Assembly: GCA_032158295.1 (NCBI GenBank)
Contig: CM063244.1
Coordinates: forward strand, 6,576,510-6,640,509
Length of the DNA: 64,000 nt
Direction: 5' to 3'
DNA from: Pycnopodia helianthoides
Lineage: Eukaryota > Echinodermata > Asteroidea > Forcipulatida > Asteriidae
Shown: in pieces, positions 58,636 to 64,000 of the stretch
How the letters are laid out: every line of letters begins with the position of its first letter
Position numbering within the stretch: position 1 is the stretch's first letter
The notes under the pieces: model-generated
The model's database searches: none
Told to the model about the DNA's origin: nothing
The model's input: the letters and a program-made list of their open reading frames with translations, nothing else
Made by a program: the position numbers and the translations under genes

Positions 58636-61600
58636 TTATATTGCTGCTGTTGTTACAACGTTGGCTTGCTCAGCAGCAGCAGCAGCAGTGGGTGGTTCAC
58701 GGTGTCTTTTACTTGAGGAGTCGTCGCGCCTCCTCGGTTTATCTCGCCTCTTTTTAGACGGTTTCCTGCCCTGCCTCCGTGGTTTTGTCGTCACGAGCAC
58801 CGAGGTGGGAGGCTCTTCCGCGCCCGACTGCTGACTGGTTGCCGCCCCGGTGGCTGTAGCGGCTGACGCGTCTCCTGCTGCCTCCCGTTCCCGGTCCGAC
58901 GTGATCCCCTTGCACGTGTGCTGGTCGACTGTCTCGGTACATTCGCTGCAGCGAACGTAGCAGCACCAGTGAAATTTACACTCGCACTGGTTGGTCTGCT
59001 GGACCCTCATGGTGTTGTATCCACGGCCGCAACACATCACGTCGCAACTATCAGGACCTTGTGATGTCTTGTTGCAGAGACGACCAGCTGTACCTAGAGA
59101 TCCTGCAAAATTTAACCAACAAAAACTCAACTGAGTACTCTTTGGAAGAAACAAGATGAAGCAAGCTAATCAATCGAGTGGACAGATTGCTCAGCACATT
59201 TAAAATGGCTTAATCCGAGCATAGATAACTGACCAGAGTTAGGTGTGCCAAGGTACCCATACAAAATCCGTCTTCACCCAGCCTGCCCAAACCACGAATT
59301 CCCTACTCCATGTTAACCTCCTCTCCGAATATGCACATCCTTTGCCAACCCTCAACTCACAGGCATGCAACTTCGCAAGAGAGAGAGAGAGAGAAAACTC
59401 CTTAGGCTTTTACAGCCACAGTACTTTGAAGTTTCTCCAGTCACTAGAACAATGAGTAGGAATTGGTTGATCAGACCAGAAGTTGCATGCCTGGCCTCAA
59501 GCAATCGGTTTAACCACGCGGTACCAACCTGTCTCCGGGTCTCTCTTGCAGTAGTCGGGCGACTCTTCGAAGTACACCAGGTTAACCCTGTTGGGCCTCC
59601 GGTGGTTCCGGCTCGTACTGAGCCCCGTGCCGTCCTGCCCCATGGTCACCTCCGAGGCGTCGTCGTACTTGGACCGGAGGTACATGCCAACTTCCCTGAA
59701 GTCCTGCATGGCCTTCCAGCAGGTCCGTATTGAGCATGAACCGCTCACCCCGTGACACTTGCACTCTAGCTTCATGTTCTTCATCACTGCCTGGGTGGGT
59801 GTGATAAAACAAAATTAGAAAAAAAATGTAATTTTATTAGGCAAAGTATGATACATTTCTGCCTCAAAATCTGAATTTCGGAGGTAAATGTTTGTCCGAA
59901 CTTTTCAGATCCTAAGCCGAGAGAAACAATTGAATTAAAAGATAAGTTAAACGCATGCATTTAAAAGCAACGGCAATTTCTCTGAATCTATTCTAAGGAA
60001 GTACCAAATCTGTCTTCTAATAACAACGTTCCTGTTATAAAGGGGCTATTTGGCCAGTCCCACCGACCTTGTTATAACGAGAGTCGACTGTATCGTCATA
60101 AACGTTGGCTCAAACCATGGACAGATATCACCACTTATCAGGGGCATACAGTCATGTTACGTATCTGTTCTCTAAGTCTCTAAGTCTTTTTTTACAAATT
60201 TTAATCTTTGAATGTACAATAAAATAATTACAAAGCAAATTGACTCTCTTGTTAATCGTTTGCAGTTTCCTATCTCCTTCGATTAAGATGAAAACAGAGA
60301 AGAACAAAAGTCTCTTCGTGACTTTTACTTAAGTGGTCAAGATATATTTCAAGAATGTTTGAATTTCTTCATGACTTGACTTTGTACTCTCTACGTCTCC
60401 AGATGTTCAATTCAAGAGGGCAATTTCAGAGTCACAAAACGGAAGGATCGTCAGTAGATTTTTAATTTTTAAGGGCACAAAGAGTTAAATGAAACCCTTC
60501 CATTCAAAAGCACTTAACTATATCAGCCATGCAAAGCAGGCTGATATTATTGAAATGGCTAGAATTCTTTCTCTCTTTATATCAGCCCTGCATAACGTTG
60601 TCTTCTTCTATGAAGAATGAAAGATGAAAAAAAGAGGAAATGATAAACGTTTCTCTTCATGACTTTTACTTAAGTGGTCAAGATTTATTTTCAAGACTGT
60701 TTGAATTTCTTCATGGATGGCATGCCTACAAATACTTGAATCTCATCCACAGATGTTCATTTCAAGTTAAAGATTCAGAGGCAACGGAACTCAAACTCAT
60801 CAAGGAAACTCTTGTTAGTTTTCAGTCGTTTTGTTAGTCGGTTTTTTTCCAACCTGACTGGGGACTTGAAACAATGGATCTTAGTAACATTATTCTACTT
60901 GTCAACATCATCATCACATTTTCAGCTCTTCTAGGAAACGGCATGGTGATTGTTGTTATGACGATTAGACACAAACAGTTCAGCTCTCTCACAAGTAAAC
61001 TAATCCGTCATCAATCCATAAATTGACTTCATTTCTGGTGTGGTGTTCTTCCTTCAAGAAGTGGTACTTTTAGGTTTCCAATCACCAGGGATTCAAGTTG
61101 GACACGATTCTTTTGGTGAGATACTGTGCAGGTTTGCAATTTCTGGTTATTTTACCCTGAGTCTGACAGTCTCATCCACCTACAACTTAGTGATCATTTC
61201 ACTGGAGCGTTTTATGGCTACTTGCTATCCGGTCAAACATCGTAACTCCTTCACGCATTTCAGGATCAAAGTTGCTATGGGTGTGGCTTGGACAATTGGC
61301 TTCACTTGTCAAGTGGCTACCCCTCTGGTGATGTTTGTTAACAACGAAGGAGAGTGTCACTTGAACTACAACTTTGTGAATATCTCATTCGCATATACTT
61401 TTACACCTCGTTATCTCATCCCTGTCACACTCATGACATTTGCATATGTTCGTATATTCATGGTTATTCGACGTAAACTGGCCGATGCTCAACAGCAAAG
61501 AGATGGAGTCCTGAGTAAGGCTAAACGAAACGTCTTAGAGACAATGCTCATTGCTGGGATTTTGTTTTTCGTCTGCTGGACACAGATGCAAACCCTAGTA

Positions 61601-63924
61601 TTTCTCACGATTACCAGAGCTATGGACTACAATACGGCAGTTGACATATTTCGAGTTTTTACAGCATTAGTCAATTGTAACATGAGTGTCAACCCTGTCA
61701 TTTATTGCTTCAAGTATAAACAATTTCGTGACCAACTTCTTCAACTTGTAAGTAGCCGCTTTATTCAAAACAGAGTTCACACCGTCGAGTCATATCCATG
61801 GAACAAACACAGCAAACTGCAGTCACACAGGCTACACAAAACTAACTAAAGAAAGCTATCAATCAAATTTCATCTGAACTCATCACGTACAGTGATCTAA
61901 CGACACTCTCTGAAAGTTAACAACCATGTTAACAACTTCATATCAGATGACAAGTATCTTGGCCAAATTTGTCTACGCCGTCACTTTTTAACGCAGGGAA
62001 CAACTTCGAAGCGCCTTAAATGTTTGCAGTCAGTCGGATGGCTAATGTGCATATCCACCCGTACATTCCATTGTGAAGCATGCACCTACACTAATACGCT
62101 CTGTTTCATCCATACAAAATAGGGACACAAGGTACTGATAATCAGGGCCCAATTTCATAGAGCTGCTTAGCACAAAAATTTGCTTAGCATGAAATTTTTG
62201 CCTTGATAAAAACAGGATTACCAGCCAAATTTCCACGTGATGTTCAGGACAAGCAAACAACAGCTGAATACCATTAACAAGCAATATGCAACAAATGGAA
62301 ATTTGGTTGGTAATCCTGTTTTTATCAAGGAAGAAATTTCATGCTAAGCAAATTTTCGTGCTTAGCAGCTCTATGAAATTGGGCCCAGGCTGAGACTGAT
62401 TTTCTTGTATTCTATTCGTTGCCGCCATTGTTTATCATTTCATTCGGCTCAATGGGAGGTAAAGTCCGAGCATTTTGAGATTCTAGCATAACATGAAAAA
62501 TTATCGGACGTGGTTTACAGCCAAGGTTTTGCAATTCATGGTGAGTGCATAATGGTGAGAAACTTATCATAAAGGGATGGTACATTATTGGTTTTTGGAA
62601 GAGTACATTCGTTCCAATCCTCTGATTATCAAGAACTATTCATAAAGGGATGGTACATCATCGGTTTTTAGAGTACATTCATTCCAATCCTCTAGTTTGT
62701 AAGAAACATCTCGTAAAGGGATGGTACATCATTTGTTATTGGAAGAGTACATTCATTACAATCCTCTAGTTTGTAAGAAACATATCGTAAAGGGATGGTA
62801 CATCATTGGTTATTGGAAGAGTACATTAATTCCAATCCTCTAGTTATTTAGAAACAGTCAAAGAGGGATGGTACAACATTGGTCATTGGAAGAGTACTTT
62901 TATTCCAATCTCTAGTTACCAAGAAACATCAACATCACTGGATAATTTATAATTGGCTTTTGGAAAAGTTTTATAATTCGAACCCTTCAGTTTTTAATAA
63001 CATAACCAAACTCTGAAAATGTTTACTACTAAGTATCAGCAGATGACATGGTATTTATCTCGATTGGCATTGCTGTTTTTTGCATGAATCTTCTTTAAAA
63101 AACTGATTTTACAGTATTTAGACTTTGATTTCTCACTGACATAACTTTAATTTTTAAATGATGAGTCAGGGTTGTTATCAACTTTAGTAATTAGTAAGCC
63201 AATGCTTTTTTATCTCTCAAAAACGTACTTAAGCGGGCAACTCATTTGTTTTCTGAACACAATGCAAAGCTTCAAATCTTACTTTATTTGTAAGACTTCA
63301 ATTTCGAAAACCAACCATTGGAACATGTGGGTTCATTAATGGGAATTGTCGGTTGTTGCTGACATGTTGCACGAAGCAATACTTCCTTGGCATCAGGGAC
63401 CAATTCTATAGAGCTCCTTAATTAAGCACGGATTACCAAAATAGGGTTACCAACCAAAATACCACACCACTCCACATGTGCGGTATGTGACTGGTATTCT
63501 CCTTTTTTTGCTGAGCAGAAATGTTCTGCTTAAGCAGCTCTATGAAGATTGGCCCTATGTGCTGTGCGTTCCTTTGTTAAAAGAAGATGTTAGAACGAAG
63601 GTGCCCGTGCCCGGTCCCATGCCCCGTTGCTTCCTCTACTCACCCTTCGCCCTGCTCTGTTGTTGTGTAAATTCATCAGAGCCCGTGGGTCTCTCTCTTT
63701 CCTCTCCCTGGCGTCCACAAACTGCCGGGCAAAATCATCGGCAAACTTGACGTTGTCGCTGCATCCTCCCCAGTCGAACTCGCCGTGCTCGTCGGTGCTT
63801 GAGCCCTTCTTTGTCGGGTCACAGGCGCAGTCGAGGAGTTCCCCCTTGCTGCATGACCGGGTGATCTCGTGTACTACTCCAGCAGACGAGATAGCGTAGA
63901 CGAAGGCTGCCTCTTTACTTGCTT
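58636..63924 (-). CDS. WNT2: Wnt2-type secreted ligand, last three exons (5' part beyond the window)
   Basis: Secreted, lipidated Wnt signal acting through Frizzled receptors. Exons in transcript order: 63924-63644, 59790-59529, 59102-58636; GT-AG with matching phases. The upstream exons lie past 64000. Wnt landmarks: [52 protein letters not shown] (with the acylated Ser), [21 protein letters not shown] and [16 protein letters not shown]. The wording TMGQDGTG and [22 protein letters not shown] fits Wnt2 better than Wnt4, 5, 7 or 16 (judged from memory). After the last conserved Cys (HTCK) the frame continues for 90 residues, where vertebrate Wnt2 has about a dozen. The tail is Ala/Thr-rich, then strongly basic ([14 protein letters not shown]), then poly-Ala. 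The 3.9-kb intron at 59791-63643 contains a GPCR gene on the other strand. Confidence 0.95.
59379..59397 (+). repeat. GA microsatellite in the last WNT2 intron
   Basis: AGAGAGAGAGAGAGAGA within a longer purine run. The plus-strand ORFs spanning it are shadows of the WNT2 exon. Confidence 0.8.
60290..60770 (+). repeat. Two-copy duplication upstream of the GPCR
   Basis: GACTTTTACTTAAGTGGTCA, then TTTGAATTTCTTCATG and CAGATGTTCA, occur at about 60318-60410 and again at about 60660-60765. ATATCAGCC(A/C)TGCA also occurs twice between the two copies. The second copy runs up to about 105 bases before the GPCR start, so it may be promoter or 5' UTR sequence, or a trace of a duplicated receptor 5' region. 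Confidence 0.7.
60874..61849 (+). CDS. Intronless rhodopsin-class (class A) GPCR, one-base frameshift as written
   Basis: Seven-transmembrane receptor of unknown ligand, single exon, about 324 aa once one extra base is allowed for. TM1 is in one frame ([16 protein letters not shown], then LLGNGMV with the conserved Asn). At 61020-61022 (AAA) the frame shifts by one, and TM2-TM7 follow. Without the shift the frame ends at TGA 61024. Landmarks: HQSI before TM2 and DFISG with the TM2 Asp; CRF before TM3; ISLERF, a DRY-motif variant; VAWTIGF in TM4; GECHL (ECL2 Cys); FFVCWTQ in TM6, where the usual CWxP Pro is Gln; [11 protein letters not shown] in TM7. It resembles the large single-exon receptor expansions of echinoderms; no ligand class can be assigned. 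It lies antisense within a WNT2 intron. Either a functional gene with an assembly indel or a recent pseudogene. Confidence 0.88.
62145..62386. mobile_element. Foldback element H, copy 2
   Basis: Near-identical to 32935-33177, with the same GGGCCC ends and inner ACCA(A/G)CCAAATTTCCACGTGA segment. The high similarity suggests recent activity. Confidence 0.85.
62571..62940 (+). repeat. Tandem repeat, about 72-bp unit, five copies
   Basis: AAAGGGATGGTACAT starts at 62571, 62644, 62715 and 62789, with a variant near 62862. Each unit also carries GGAAGAGTACATTCATTCCA and CAATCCTCTAGTT. Confidence 0.9.
63398..63556. mobile_element. Short relative of foldback element H
   Basis: AGGGACCAATTCTATAGAGC at the left and GCAGCTCTATGAAGATTGGC at the right, with a short interior. 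It ends 88 bases downstream of the WNT2 exon at 63644, within the intron. Confidence 0.65.
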
Positions 63925-64000
63925 CTGTATTGGTCGAGAAGAAATACAAAGTTTGTTAATTTTGTGAACTCAAAGAAAAACCTTGTTCATCTAACTACCT

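Noticed and set aside
58598..58834. Plus-strand ORFs opposite the last WNT2 exon
   Set aside because: Shadows of the GC-rich WNT2 tail; no independent signal.
59365..59733. 122-aa plus-strand ORF over the middle WNT2 exon
   Set aside because: Antisense shadow of a conserved Wnt exon joined to a GA repeat.

Overview
This is an intron-rich animal nuclear locus. It carries five recognisable protein-coding genes and many short interspersed repeats. The gene set (a Wnt of the Wnt2 type, aminoacylase-1 beside ABHD14, a peroxisomal 2-hydroxyacid oxidase, and an intronless rhodopsin-class receptor) fits a deuterostome invertebrate. The interspersed families, which begin AAAGGCACTGGACAC or GGGCCCAATTTCATAGAGC, resemble repeats I associate with sea-star (asteroid echinoderm) genomes. 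That placement is from memory and was not searched.

Layout. 1-7.9 kb is repeat territory: a LINE 3' end, a long inverted repeat pair, a 112-bp satellite and small inverted-repeat elements. 7.96-13.2 kb (+) is an eight-exon 2-hydroxyacid oxidase (HAO/glycolate oxidase) gene that ends in the peroxisomal signal SKL. As written it is broken by a TAA at codon 12 and a 1-base frameshift. 15.2-17.9 kb is a foldback element with arms of about 330 bp. 37.4-19.4 kb (-) is a complete 15-exon aminoacylase-1 gene (ACY1). 46.4-52.5 kb (+) is a five-exon ABHD14 alpha/beta-hydrolase with an N-terminal membrane anchor. ACY1 and ABHD14 lie head to head; their human homologues are also neighbours, so the pairing looks like conserved microsynteny. 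63.9-58.6 kb (-) holds the last three exons of Wnt2, with an unusual basic C-terminal tail of about 90 residues. A single-exon GPCR lies antisense inside a Wnt2 intron.

How the genes relate. HAO oxidises 2-hydroxyacids in peroxisomes. ACY1 releases free amino acids from N-acyl amino acids in the cytosol. ABHD14 proteins are serine hydrolases, and human ABHD14B has been reported to act on acetyl groups. Wnt2 is a secreted signal, and the receptor is a plasma-membrane protein of unknown ligand. I see no single pathway joining them.

Quality note. Three of the five genes (HAO, ACY1, GPCR) are each put out of frame by exactly one base at a three-base homopolymer. Assembly indels explain this best. 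The TAA in HAO and its changed active-site residues are not explained that way. The mobile-element record is unusually readable: one element has a matching empty site and a TA duplication, one has a TTA duplication and reciprocal nesting, and one has an 8-bp hAT-type duplication.
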